From: Coemansia sp. RSA 1804
Taxonomy: Eukaryota; Kickxellomycota; Kickxellomycetes; Kickxellales; Kickxellaceae
Direction: 5' to 3'
NCBI GenBank assembly: GCA_027578815.1
Contig: JANBTH010000064.1
Span: 1 to 41,655 of the forward strand
Length of the DNA: 41,655 nucleotides
Part shown: positions 21,301 through 29,866 of the stretch, in pieces
Layout: every line of letters begins with the position of its first letter
Position numbering within the stretch: position 1 is the first letter of the stretch
Notes under the pieces: model-generated
Database searches by the model: none
What the model saw: only the letters and a program-made list of their open reading frames with translations
Told to the model about the DNA's origin: nothing
Made by a program: the position numbers and the translations under genes

Positions 21301-21426
21301 CCAAAAAGCAACTGCGAACTGGACGCTGATGGGTGGCCGTCTTTTCCATTCACATGCCAATCATGCTGCCCTTCTTCGAGTAAAAGATATGCACTTACCG
21401 CTGTCCTCATCTTTCTTCCAGCTCAT
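18368..21426 (-). CDS. SEC21: Coatomer subunit gamma (gamma-COP)
   Basis: Model: complement(join(18368..21201,21399..21426)), 953 aa (yeast Sec21 935). Exon 1 encodes only MSWKKDEDS plus one base; donor GTAAGT starts at 21398, acceptor TGTAG ends at 21202, and the phase-1 join gives Asp10 followed by ELGALLNLDRSSVLQEARVFN, the gamma-COP N-terminus. The frame upstream of 21201 is intron, not coding. Residues ~20-560 are adaptin/HEAT repeats (MVYLTIKELSTISEDVIMVT). A Gly/Ala/Ser-rich linker lies near 640-690. The C-terminal appendage includes VFQFDITNTIPEQVLEQ and an acidic loop. Gamma-COP belongs to the F-subcomplex of COPI and mediates Golgi-to-ER retrograde transport and cargo binding. TATTTATA on the minus strand (21509-21502) is a candidate TATA box. 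Confidence 0.96.
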
Positions 21427-22277
21427 TGTTTGCTATTGAAATTCCAAGCTAGAAATCAGAAATCAACTATAGAAAAGAATAGGAAAAACAAATGGCAGCG
21501 GTATAAATAACAAAAAAGGCCAGGAAGGAGTAAACAATTGTCCCTCTCGTCTTCTGTTTTTGGCAGGCCACCGCTCAACAGGCTCTGTTTTTGTTTACCG
21601 CATTTTCAGGTCTCATCAGCAAAGCAAACGCTGCGCAATACGATTGGTCCAGCGCTTGTGATTCGTGATTTGTCTATCGGGGATTAATATGATTAAATCT
21701 ACCTGATTAGTGACACTTGCTGGGCAATTTCATCTGCCGACATTTATGCTTGGTTGAACTTCTTGTCTCAAAGACTTATCGAGTCTTTTTGAGAATCCAC
21801 ATTTTGCAAAATACAAGACTTTAGCGCTGAATTTCTATTGACGCTTTAGGCTGTTGAGAACAAAAGAATTTATTATTGCTGCTTCATGCGGTGGATCTTT
21901 CACTCATGGTGAGATTGACGGCACGAACATCTTTTATGCAACTGGGTATGGTCACCAGCGCGGTAATGCAATCTTTTTTGCAAGAGCCAACATCTGTTAA
22001 GCATATGGCAAACCAATAGAATGGTTGGTATTTTCTGGATTCCCAATGCATTTCTTACCAGTTTTTACAAGCGCATTTGGCAAGTAAATAGAAAAACGAT
22101 AGGAGACTAGAAAGCTCAGAAGGTTGTAAAAAAATCCGTCAACTCTGTTGGATTTTAAAAAGGTATATCTTGTCATTTTCGGCAGTAAAATCCGTTTGTG
22201 CCTTTATCTTTATGTTTAAACATATTTAAACTGACACTATATATTTCCTTAATTTGTCAAGAACTTATACTGTAACT
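21427..22277. promoter_or_regulatory. Divergent spacer, SEC21 / first NmrA-like gene
   Basis: 851 bp, AT-rich. TATAAATA at 21502-21509 is better placed for SEC21 (minus strand). An ATTGG (reverse CCAAT) lies near 21642. Two imperfect relatives of the cluster CGG element are seen: CGGCACGAAC near 21918 and CGGCAGTAAAATCCG near 22183. CTTTATCTTTATGT occurs near 22202. No gene seen. Confidence 0.45.
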
Positions 22278-23210
22278 ATGACCCAGACCGTAGCAATTAT
22301 AGGAGCCACCGGCCTCCAGGGTGGTAGTGTCTTGCGCTCACTGCATGCAGATGGAAGATACAAGCTTGTTGCATTAACTCGAGACCCCTCAAGCGCCTTG
22401 GCTAGCAGTATCAAGGACAGATATCCAGATGTCAAGGTAGTTGCTGCCAATGCTAGCGACATTGTATCTCTTGAAAACGCCTTCAAGGGCGTTGAGTTTG
22501 TGTTTGGCATGACTCAATTCTTTCAACCAGAAGTATCTGACGCCATTAAAGCTGGGAACTTTGATGTCGAATACAACCAGGGCAAGAATATTATTGACGC
22601 GGCTATTTCTGCTGGCGTCAAAAACGTTATTTTTAGTTCTCTTCCATCCATGAAAAGGATATCTAACGGCAAGTACCCAAGCGTGCATCACTTTGAAGGC
22701 AAAAACAGGGCCGAAGAATATCTCAAGAGCAAGGGTGACAGAATTTGCGGCGTAGCGCTCCATGTTGGCAGCTACTTGGAAAATTTTGTAAACTATGGAT
22801 ATATATCGTCGGAAGACAACAAAACCGTCGAGTTTGCATTTCCTTACTCACCCGGCGCTCCACTTCCGATTGTTGATGTTGCCAACGATACGGGTGCTGT
22901 GGTGTCTCATATCTTCTCTCATATTGACGAGTTTGCTGGCAAGTCAATTGAGGTCAGTGGAGGATACTATAGCTCGCAAGATGTTGTGGACGCATTCACG
23001 GAAGCGACTGGAAAGCCCGCGCGCTATGTGCAGATTCCTCATTCTTATTTCAAGAGTGAGGATTTGGAGCAAATGTTCAAGGGAATCGAGGAATTTGGAC
23101 TGTTCAATGGCAGTACCGAATTTCTGGAATTCAACAAGAGACTGGACTACAAGCTCACAACTCCGGTCGAGTTTTGGAAGAACCGCGGGTGGTTTGGACC
23201 ATCCCAGTAA
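22278..23210 (+). CDS. NmrA-like NAD(P)-binding protein N1
   Basis: Intronless, 310 aa, ATG at 22278; upstream frame extension is through TTG only. Atypical SDR/NmrA family: Rossmann motif GATGLQG (G9, G12, G15), then TRD (R35) placed to contact the NADP 2'-phosphate as in HSCARG/NmrA-type sensors. The middle block FSSLPSMKRIS and VHHFEGKNRAEEYL parallels the HSCARG segment containing HFDGK. C-terminal WKNRGWFGPSQ. No canonical SDR YxxxK is evident. First of seven tandem paralogs and closest to N2 (IEEFG and WKNRGW shared). NmrA-like proteins are either redox sensors controlling transcription factors or isoflavone-reductase-like reductases; sequence does not choose between these. Confidence 0.9.
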   Translation: MTQTVAIIGATGLQGGSVLRSLHADGRYKLVALTRDPSSALASSIKDRYPDVKVVAANASDIVSLENAFKGVEFVFGMTQFFQPEVSDAIKAGNFDVEYNQGKNIIDAAISAGVKNVIFSSLPSMKRISNGKYPSVHHFEGKNRAEEYLKSKGDRICGVALHVGSYLENFVNYGYISSEDNKTVEFAFPYSPGAPLPIVDVANDTGAVVSHIFSHIDEFAGKSIEVSGGYYSSQDVVDAFTEATGKPARYVQIPHSYFKSEDLEQMFKGIEEFGLFNGSTEFLEFNKRLDYKLTTPVEFWKNRGWFGPSQ

Positions 23211-23718
23211 GCATTTAGTCTGTCTAATGTGTTTTCTGTTGTGATAGTATAGCTTGCGTTGTAGTGGCAGCAATTTTACTTACGAATGTTGACTTTCTTG
23301 TTTTGTTTGCCGTGGAACAAACAAGTGTGCAATAAAATGGCATCCGAAAAACAGGATTGCGATTGGCAAAAAAGCATGACATGCATATTACTGTAGTTGT
23401 CAGTAATGTCTTTTTTCAATCTTTTGATTTACAACTGTTACCTTGTTGAAAAAAGTGCCAGAAAGATGGTTTTTAATGTTTGGATTTTCCACAGACGGAA
23501 TTTGAACGTATTGAAGACAAGGCGGATCGTCAGAAAAGAAAAGACAAAAATGCATTGCGATAAATAAGAAAATGTTGGGTTAGTCTGACACTTTTTGGTA
23601 AGGATTTTGAACGCGGTTATAAAAAGCGTTGTAGCTACATTGTTGTTGTTTTTCGAGAATAATTAGAAATTCATATTTATAATTTGTTATCGATTAGTCT
23701 GGTTACAATATATTGGCA
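23211..23718. other. Spacer N1-N2
   Basis: 508 bp holding the N1 3' flank and the N2 promoter (TATAAAAA at 23618-23625). No CGG-N8-CGG element found. No coding remnant recognised. Confidence 0.6.
23618..23625 (+). promoter_or_regulatory. TATA box of N2
   Basis: TATAAAAA 101 bp before the N2 ATG, in the position where the other array members have TATAAAT. Confidence 0.6.
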
Positions 23719-24657
23719 ATGTCTCAAACTGTAGCAATTGTTGGAGCCACCGGCTACCAGGGCGGCAGCGTTCTACGCGCTTTGCATGCAACTGGAAAAT
23801 ACAAGCTCGTTGCTGTTACCCGTGATGCTACAGGAACATCAGTTGACAGAATCAAGGCCGATTACCCTGACGTTAAACTAGCAGAAGCAAATGCAAACAG
23901 CCTCGAGTCGCTTATAAATGCATTCAAAGGTGCCGACACTGTTTTTAGTGTAACGCAGTTCTTCCAGCCAGGGATCAGGGAGATGATAAATTCTGGGAAC
24001 ATTGATGTTGAGTACAATCAAGGCAAAAATATTATCGATGCTGCCATTGCCGCTGGTGTCAAGGATATTGTTTTCAGTTCGCTTCCATCTATGGACAAGA
24101 TTTCAGGTGGCAAATACCCGATTGTATACCAGTTTGAAGGAAAGTATAAAGCTGAACAGTATCTCATGAGCAAGGCTGACAAGATTCGTGGCGCTGTCAT
24201 TCAACTTGGCAGCTACATGGAAAATTTTGTGAATTTTGCCCGCATATCGTCAGAAGACAACAAAACAATTGAGTTTACATTCCCATACACCTCAAACGCC
24301 CTACTTCCGCTGGCAGACGTTGCCAACGACACTGGCGCTATTGTGAGATACATTATTGAACACTTTGGCAATTTTGTTGGTAAGACAACCTATATAACCA
24401 GCGGATACTATAGCTCGCAGGATATGGTGGAGGCGTTTACAGAGGCTACAGGGAAGCCCGCGCGCTATGCTCAGATTCCTCACTCGCACTTTGTCGGCGA
24501 GGATCTAGAGCAAATGTTTAGGGGAATCGAGGAGTTTGGCATGTTTGGCGGCAGCACCGAGTTTTTAGAAACCAACAAGGAGCTGGGTTTTAAATTCACA
24601 TCGCCAGTGGAATTCTGGAAGAACCGCGGATGGAATGGACCAACATCGAAGGACTAG
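23719..24657 (+). CDS. NmrA-like NAD(P)-binding protein N2
   Basis: Intronless, 312 aa, ATG at 23719. GATGYQGGSVLRALHATGKY gives the dinucleotide-binding start. Shares with N1 the motifs FSSLPSM, SSEDNKT, IPHSHF-VGEDLEQMF and EFWKNRGW, which differ from N3-N7, so N1 and N2 form one subgroup. The YQFEGKYKAEQYL block keeps the Phe and Lys of the HFEGK-type motif. The C-terminus is extended to GPTSKD rather than GPSQ. Same unresolved choice between sensor and reductase as for N1. Confidence 0.9.
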   Translation: MSQTVAIVGATGYQGGSVLRALHATGKYKLVAVTRDATGTSVDRIKADYPDVKLAEANANSLESLINAFKGADTVFSVTQFFQPGIREMINSGNIDVEYNQGKNIIDAAIAAGVKDIVFSSLPSMDKISGGKYPIVYQFEGKYKAEQYLMSKADKIRGAVIQLGSYMENFVNFARISSEDNKTIEFTFPYTSNALLPLADVANDTGAIVRYIIEHFGNFVGKTTYITSGYYSSQDMVEAFTEATGKPARYAQIPHSHFVGEDLEQMFRGIEEFGMFGGSTEFLETNKELGFKFTSPVEFWKNRGWNGPTSKD

Positions 24658-24766
24658 GTTTCTTTTTTCGTTTTGTTTTTGCTATGCCAATCCCGCTATG
24701 CAATAGCCTGCAATTCAATAAACCGCATGTGTTGTCTGAGTGTGTTTAGTGGATTGGGATTTTATT

Positions 24767-24780
24767 CGGCACAAACTCGG
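24767..24780 (+). promoter_or_regulatory. CGG-N8-CGG direct repeat upstream of N3
   Basis: CGGCACAAACTCGG, 256 bp before the N3 ATG. The spacer (CACAAACT) is conserved with the elements before N4, N6 and N7. Direct CGG triplets at fixed spacing are the standard form of Zn2Cys6 activator sites. Confidence 0.6.
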
Positions 24781-24894
24781 TGTTATCTGGATCGCCAAAT
24801 CCTTTGTTTGATGCTTCCATCAGTACACAATATAATATGAATTATCTGATTTTCTGTCAATATTCTGGCTCAGGGAAATATACATTATGAATGA

Positions 24895-24902
24895 TATAAA
24901 TA
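24895..24902 (+). promoter_or_regulatory. TATA box of N3
   Basis: TATAAATA, 128 bp before the ATG, continuing as TATAAATACAGCAAG, a 15-mer shared exactly with N7 (31256). Confidence 0.65.
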
Positions 24903-25022
24903 CAGCAAGCATTCGACGTTTTAGGACATCAACAAAAACAAACAACAGATTCTTCAGAACTATTTTCAAACCACCCTACAACATTCCTTTTATACGGCAG
25001 ACAACACTTGCAAACTCGAAAG

Positions 25023-25955
25023 ATGACCCAAACCGTAGCAATTATCGGGGCCACCGGCAACCAAGGCGGCAGTGTCTTGCGTGCGCTTCACGCAACAGGA
25101 AAGTATAGCATTGTTGCTGTCACCCGCGATCTCTCAAGTGCATCTGCAAACAAGATCAAGACCGATTACCCGGATGTCAAGCTTGCCACTGCAGACCTAG
25201 ACAATGTCGAGTCACTCAAGCAGGCGTTTGAAGGAGCTGATATTGTGTTTGGTGTTACTGTGTACATGCAGCCCATTATCCTCAGCAGAATTGCCTCTGG
25301 AGACGTAGATGCTGAATTCCACCAGGGCAAGAATATTGTCGACGCAGCAATATCAGCAGGAGTCGAAAAAATTGTATTCAGCACTATGTACTCGCTAAAG
25401 GAACTTTCTGGTGGAAAATATGCCGAGGCTCCTCATTTTGAAAGCAAATACAAGATTGAGACATACATAAAGTCAAAATCGCCAGAGATTCGTGGTGCGT
25501 TTATCCATCTCGGTAGCTACATGGAGAACTTCTTTTGGTTTTCGCGCATTTCGCAGGAAGACAACAAAACCGTCGAGTTTACATTTCCTACCAAGCCAAC
25601 TACAAAGATTCCTCTTGTCAACGTCAAAAAGGATACAGGCGGCGTGGTCACACACATACTCGATAACTTTGACGATTTTGTTGGCAAGGCCTTGCCAGTG
25701 AGCGGTGGATATTATCAACCGCATGAGATTGTAGAGGCATTCACCGAAGCTACTGGAAAGCCAGCAAGCTATGCCCAAGTTCCTTATGATTCCATGAATA
25801 ACTTTCCAATGGAGCAGATGTTCAGAAGCATGGACGAGTTTGGGTACTTTGGCTGGAGAACGGACTTTTTAGAGATCAACAAAAAGATGGAGTACAAGCA
25901 CACTACGCTAGTCGAGTTCTTTAGAAATTCTGGATGGACCGGGCCATCGCAGTAA
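25023..25955 (+). CDS. NmrA-like NAD(P)-binding protein N3
   Basis: Intronless, 310 aa, ATG at 25023. GATGNQG nucleotide motif; PHFESKYKIETYIKSKS block; C-terminus NSGWTGPSQ. Shares GSYMENFF, MNN-PMEQMF and FGYFGWRTDFLE with N4, defining the N3-N4 subgroup. FSTMYSL replaces the FSSLPSM of N1-N2. Upstream it has a TATAAATA box and a CGG-N8-CGG element. Possible function as for N1. Confidence 0.9.
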   Translation: MTQTVAIIGATGNQGGSVLRALHATGKYSIVAVTRDLSSASANKIKTDYPDVKLATADLDNVESLKQAFEGADIVFGVTVYMQPIILSRIASGDVDAEFHQGKNIVDAAISAGVEKIVFSTMYSLKELSGGKYAEAPHFESKYKIETYIKSKSPEIRGAFIHLGSYMENFFWFSRISQEDNKTVEFTFPTKPTTKIPLVNVKKDTGGVVTHILDNFDDFVGKALPVSGGYYQPHEIVEAFTEATGKPASYAQVPYDSMNNFPMEQMFRSMDEFGYFGWRTDFLEINKKMEYKHTTLVEFFRNSGWTGPSQ

Positions 25956-26042
25956 AGAAAGCCAAGACAGATTCAGCACTTTTGTTTCTATTCTCTTTAG
26001 CGCATGTTTTAGATTGGTTTTAGTTGGCACGAGGGGTGTATT

Positions 26043-26056
26043 CGGCACAAGTTCGG
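26043..26056 (+). promoter_or_regulatory. CGG-N8-CGG direct repeat upstream of N4
   Basis: CGGCACAAGTTCGG, 381 bp before the N4 ATG and about 249 bp before its TATA box. Differs from the N3 element at two spacer bases. Confidence 0.6.
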
Positions 26057-26291
26057 TGATTATTGCATCACACTTTCTTTTTGCGTTTGTCATCAATCCA
26101 ACACTTTGATTTGCGTTCAATAATAAAAGCATGGTTTTCAATGTGTAAGAATAGATACAAACTGCATGTTCATTATTTATGATTGCATCGTCATTGTCCT
26201 TGCTTAGTAATCTTTTTAAGAAAAAATAAACAATATGTCGTAGTTAAAACGGTCTTCCATGTTATTTAATATGTGATACATATCTACCGAC

Positions 26292-26298
26292 TATAAAT
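26292..26298 (+). promoter_or_regulatory. TATA box of N4
   Basis: ACTATAAATGA context, 132 bp before the ATG; the N6 promoter has the same ACTATAAATGA at a matching position. Confidence 0.65.
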
Positions 26299-26326
26299 GA
26301 GAAGCCAGACGGCGCTGTGAAATTCC

Positions 26327-26395
26327 TCATTATCAAACAAACACCACATCCTTCAGACTTATTAGCAAATAGCACTACAGCCTTCTTTTATATAC
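26327..26395 (+). repeat. 69-bp leader block identical to 29771-29839
   Basis: Starts TCATTATCAAACAAACACC and ends CTTCTTTTATATAC; no mismatch to the block in front of N6. Lies between the TATA box and ATG, so probably transcribed leader. Confidence 0.85.
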
Positions 26396-26423
26396 TAATC
26401 ATAACACTTTCAATCTTAAAAGT

Positions 26424-27356
26424 ATGTCCCAAATCGTAGCAATTATTGGATCCACTGGTACCCAAGGCGGCAGCGTCTTGCGTGCTCTTCATGCAACCGG
26501 AAAGTATAGCATTGTTGCTGTCACTCGTGATGTCTCGAGTGCATCTGCAAACAAGATCAAGGCCAATTACCCGGATGTCAAGCTTGCCACCGCAGACCTA
26601 GACAATGTCGAGTCACTCAAGCAGGCGTTTGAAGGCGTTGACATTGTGTTTGGCGTTACTCAATATTTGCAGCCTGCCATTCTTAGCAGAATTGCCTCTG
26701 GAGATCTTGATGCCGAGTTTAAACAGGGCAAGAATGTTACTGACGCAGCAATAGCCAAGGGCGTTAAAAAGATTGTGTTCAGCACCATGTACTCGATCAA
26801 GGATCTCTCTAATGGAAAGTACACAGGGGCTCCCCAGTTTGAGGGCAAATACAAGATTGAGACATATATAAAGTCAAAATCGCCAAAGATTCGTGGTGCG
26901 TTTATCCATCTCGGTAGCTACTTGGAAAACTTGTTTAGTTTTTCACGTATCTCACCGGAAGACAACAAAACAGTCGAGCTTCCATTCCCTGTGAAACCAA
27001 CCACCAAGCTTCCTCTTGTAGACGCTGGCAAAGATACAGGCGGTGTGGTTACGCACATACTTGATAACTTTGACGAGTTTGATGGCAAAGCCTTGCCAGT
27101 GAGTGGTGGATATTATGAAGCACAAGATCTAATAACCTCATTCATTGAGGCTACTGGAAAGCCTGCACGCTATGTCCAGATTCCCTATGAGGCGATGAAC
27201 AATGTTCCAATGGAGCAGATGTTTAAGAGCTTTGATGAGTTTGGGTACTTTGGCTGGAGAACTGACTTTTTGGAGACTAATAAGAAAATGGAGTACAAGC
27301 ACACTACTCCGGTCGAGTTCTTTAAAAACTCTGGATGGACTGGGCCATCGCAATAA
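26424..27356 (+). CDS. NmrA-like NAD(P)-binding protein N4
   Basis: Intronless, 310 aa, ATG at 26424. GSTGTQG has Ser where the other copies have Ala in the glycine motif. PQFEGKYKIETYIKSKS and NSGWTGPSQ as in N3. The 5' half and leader are very close to N6 (77 identical bases at 26607-26683 versus 30050-30126), while the 3' half is closest to N3. Possible function as for N1. Confidence 0.9.
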   Translation: MSQIVAIIGSTGTQGGSVLRALHATGKYSIVAVTRDVSSASANKIKANYPDVKLATADLDNVESLKQAFEGVDIVFGVTQYLQPAILSRIASGDLDAEFKQGKNVTDAAIAKGVKKIVFSTMYSIKDLSNGKYTGAPQFEGKYKIETYIKSKSPKIRGAFIHLGSYLENLFSFSRISPEDNKTVELPFPVKPTTKLPLVDAGKDTGGVVTHILDNFDEFDGKALPVSGGYYEAQDLITSFIEATGKPARYVQIPYEAMNNVPMEQMFKSFDEFGYFGWRTDFLETNKKMEYKHTTPVEFFKNSGWTGPSQ

Positions 27357-27797
27357 GGAACATCCTGACAACTAAGAGTCTATCCTCTATCCTTTTTGAC
27401 AACTATTTTTGCTTGGCAAGTTTGAAGTGGTTCGAGCTTGATAGATTGCGGCTTTATTAGTTTTGCCAGTATACTTTTCAGTATATTTTTATAAGCAAAG
27501 TTAATGGATAGCATGGCGATTCCTTTGATTCCAAGATTTCTTTATTGCTCGTGGGAATTGCTAAGCCCCTATTTATTTTCAACAATCGGCAACAGAGACT
27601 ACGTGCTTGGGAAAGGAATAGCAAGAAGATATGGACACAAGATAAGCCTTTTGGGGCCTTTTCGACAGAAAACGAAGTCAGTCATGTACCGTATAAATAC
27701 CAAAAGTATTTGTCATTGCATATCTTTTTTAATGTTTTTTATTTGCAACCTGTTTTACAATTTTCTATTATCAAAAGCTACTTTGATATTCCCAAAA
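27357..27797. other. Spacer N4-N5
   Basis: 441 bp, with the N5 TATA box at 27692-27699. The frame upstream of N5 happens to be open from 27504, but the TATA box falls inside it and no paralog has such an extension, so it is treated as non-coding. No CGG-N8-CGG; CAGAGACTACGTGCTTGG near 27590 resembles ACAGAGGAACTACGT before N7. Confidence 0.55.
27692..27699 (+). promoter_or_regulatory. TATA box of N5
   Basis: TATAAATA 106 bp before the chosen ATG at 27798. Confidence 0.65.
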
Positions 27798-28727
27798 ATG
27801 ACTCGGACTGTAGCAATCATTGGAGCCACTGGTATACAAGGCGGCAGCGTACTACGTGCACTTTACACAACTGGAAAGTACAACATCATTGCTGTGAGTC
27901 GCGATGTTTTGAGTGCATCAGCAAACAAAATCAAGGTCAACTATCCCGATGTCAAGCTCGCTACGGCTAACTTGGACAATATCGAGTCACTAAAACAAGC
28001 ATTCGAAGGTGCTGATATTGTGTTTGGTGTTACCCAGTATTTACAACCTGACATTTTAAGCCGAGTGGCCGCTGGAAACGTTGATGCAGAGTTCCACCAG
28101 GGCAAAAATGCTGTTGATGCAGCAATTGCGGTTGGAGTAAAGAATATTGTGTTTAGCACTATGCATTCGCTTAGGAGACTTTCTAACGACAAGTACTCTA
28201 GAGCACCTCATTTTGAAGGCAAGTACAAAATTGAGACGTATATCAAGTCAAAGTCAACAGAGATCCGTGGAGCGTTTATCCACCTTGGTTGCTACATGAG
28301 CAAGTTTGCAGAGTTTGCACGAATCTCGGCAAAAGATAACATAACCGTGGAGCTTGCGTTTCCTCTTTCTCCGACAACACGGATTGCACTTGTTGATGCA
28401 GCCAATGACACAGGCCATGTTGTCTCGTATATTCTTGACAATTTTGACGAGTATGTTGGCACAGTCACGTTGGTGAGCGGCGGGTTCTACGAGGTACAAT
28501 ATATAGCCCAGGCATACACTGAGGCTACTGGAAAGCCAGCGCAATATGTCCAGCTTCCCTACAATGTCACAGGCAAGGTTGCTGCCGAGCAGATGTTTAG
28601 AGGATTCGACGAGTTTGGATCAATTTTAATTGACGACAAGCTTTTGGAAATTAACAAAAAGCTAAACTACAAACATACTACCCCGGTAGAGTTTTTCAAG
28701 AGCTCTAAATGGACCTGGTCGCCGTAG
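27798..28727 (+). CDS. NmrA-like NAD(P)-binding protein N5
   Basis: Intronless, 309 aa. ATG 27798 is chosen over upstream in-frame codons because it aligns with all paralogs and lies below the TATA box. GATGIQG motif; PHFEGKYKIETYIKSKS retained. GCYMSKF, YNVTG-KVAAEQMF and FDEFGSIL place it with N6 and N7. Its end is SSKWTWSP, losing the GWTGPSQ tail of N3, N4, N6 and N7. It also lacks the CGG-N8-CGG element, so its regulation and perhaps role may have drifted. Confidence 0.88.
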   Translation: MTRTVAIIGATGIQGGSVLRALYTTGKYNIIAVSRDVLSASANKIKVNYPDVKLATANLDNIESLKQAFEGADIVFGVTQYLQPDILSRVAAGNVDAEFHQGKNAVDAAIAVGVKNIVFSTMHSLRRLSNDKYSRAPHFEGKYKIETYIKSKSTEIRGAFIHLGCYMSKFAEFARISAKDNITVELAFPLSPTTRIALVDAANDTGHVVSYILDNFDEYVGTVTLVSGGFYEVQYIAQAYTEATGKPAQYVQLPYNVTGKVAAEQMFRGFDEFGSILIDDKLLEINKKLNYKHTTPVEFFKSSKWTWSP

Positions 28728-29491
28728 TAAAGGCGACATTGGCAGCTTTGAGCTTTATTATTATCTTCATTGTTTGATATTCCTGTGGTAGCTTGAGTCT
28801 GACAAAGCGTAGATTTAATAGTTTTACAGGCATCAATAAACTTTAAAAAGATCTAGCTTGCTCAAATATAGTGAATGTGTTGTTTAATTTATTCATTTTC
28901 AGAGTATTCAGTATACCCTTTTATGTTACTACAGGCTGACAGCATAGGTGAATAAATTGGCTATTATCACAAAAGCGGTCAGGATAAAAGTTCTACAGTT
29001 AAGATAGCCTAGCTAACGTAACATAGGTTAGCGCTGGTGCAGCTGACTTGGCAATATGATGTTGCTAAAGGATACTTACTGAGGCTGCAAAGATTCCACC
29101 GCAACTGAGTACTTATCATTTCTCATGCCTTAATCTAAATTTCAGTTTCTCTTGTCAAGGTTTCCGCTCCGATTCCTACAAGTGGGGGAGAATTCAGACA
29201 GCTGGCGGGTAAAGAACCTCAGCGATGGATGCGCAATGTAGAAATTCCTAGTTTTCTTTTGTTTTGAAACATGCAGCCAGAAACGAGGCCCGGGCTGGCT
29301 TTTTTCATAATATTGGTAGCTCTTAGCAACATCGAAATTCTGGAAGGACGGTAGATGAAATTGGCCAACATCGATGGATCAGGAGGACTTGTTCTGCTTT
29401 TTTCCCTTTTGTCAACCCCACTTGTGTTGATTTGAAATACACTTCAGCAAGTGCGTCTTTCCGAGTATGCACAACGGAAAGGGATTCCACT

Positions 29492-29505
29492 CGGTACAAT
29501 CTCGG
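29492..29505 (+). promoter_or_regulatory. CGG-N8-CGG direct repeat upstream of N6
   Basis: CGGTACAATCTCGG, 375 bp before the N6 ATG, 242 bp before its TATA box. Two further triplets (CCG at 29461, CGG at 29475) lie just upstream. Confidence 0.55.
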
Positions 29506-29733
29506 ACAGACTTTTGGTTTACACCCTCTTTTCCTCTTTTCTGCATTTTTTCCATCTATTCAACTTTTTGATCAGCGCACAACAGAATACGCAGGTAATG
29601 TGGTATACAATGATAAATTGAATCACTCATGTGCACTTCAGTTTTTCTTCATGCTTAATAATTCTTTTAAGAAAAATTATTTGTAGAGCAGTCGGTCAAA
29701 ACCACACTATGCATTATAAATACTACAATGGAC

Positions 29734-29740
29734 TATAAAT
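29734..29740 (+). promoter_or_regulatory. TATA box of N6
   Basis: ACTATAAATGA, 133 bp before the ATG, matching the N4 promoter. Confidence 0.65.
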
Positions 29741-29770
29741 GAAAGGCCTCTTGGCGATACAAAAAACATA

Positions 29771-29839
29771 TCATTATCAAACAAACACCACATCCTTCAG
29801 ACTTATTAGCAAATAGCACTACAGCCTTCTTTTATATAC
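29771..29839 (+). repeat. 69-bp leader block identical to 26327-26395
   Basis: Second copy of the N4 leader block, placed identically between TATA box and ATG. Similarity continues more weakly on both sides. Confidence 0.85.
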
Positions 29840-29866
29840 CGAATACAACAATTGAAATCCCGAAAT

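Larger units (their letters stand above)
24658..25022. other. Spacer N2-N3
   Basis: 365 bp with the CGG-N8-CGG element at 24767-24780 and the N3 TATA box at 24895-24902. Its CGCATGT to TTCGGCACAA stretch aligns with the spacer after N3, so flanks were duplicated with the genes. Confidence 0.65.
25956..26423. other. Spacer N3-N4
   Basis: 468 bp with CGG-N8-CGG at 26043-26056, the N4 TATA box at 26292 and the 69-bp leader block shared with N6 (26327-26395). No gene remnant seen. Confidence 0.65.
28728..29866. other. Enlarged spacer N5-N6
   Basis: 1139 bp, about twice the other spacers. Contains an AATAAA-type signal after N5 (near 28835), CG triplets clustered at 29461-29505, the N6 TATA box (29734) and the 69-bp leader repeat. 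I looked for a decayed NmrA copy and saw none. Confidence 0.55.

Noticed and set aside
27504..27797. 98-codon in-frame N-terminal extension of N5
   Set aside because: No paralog has it, the TATAAATA box lies inside it, and the nucleotide-binding motif must be near the N-terminus as in the other copies.
28728..29866. Search for a decayed eighth NmrA copy in the long N5-N6 spacer
   Set aside because: No GATGxQGG, EATGKPA or EFFK-like remnant seen on either strand.
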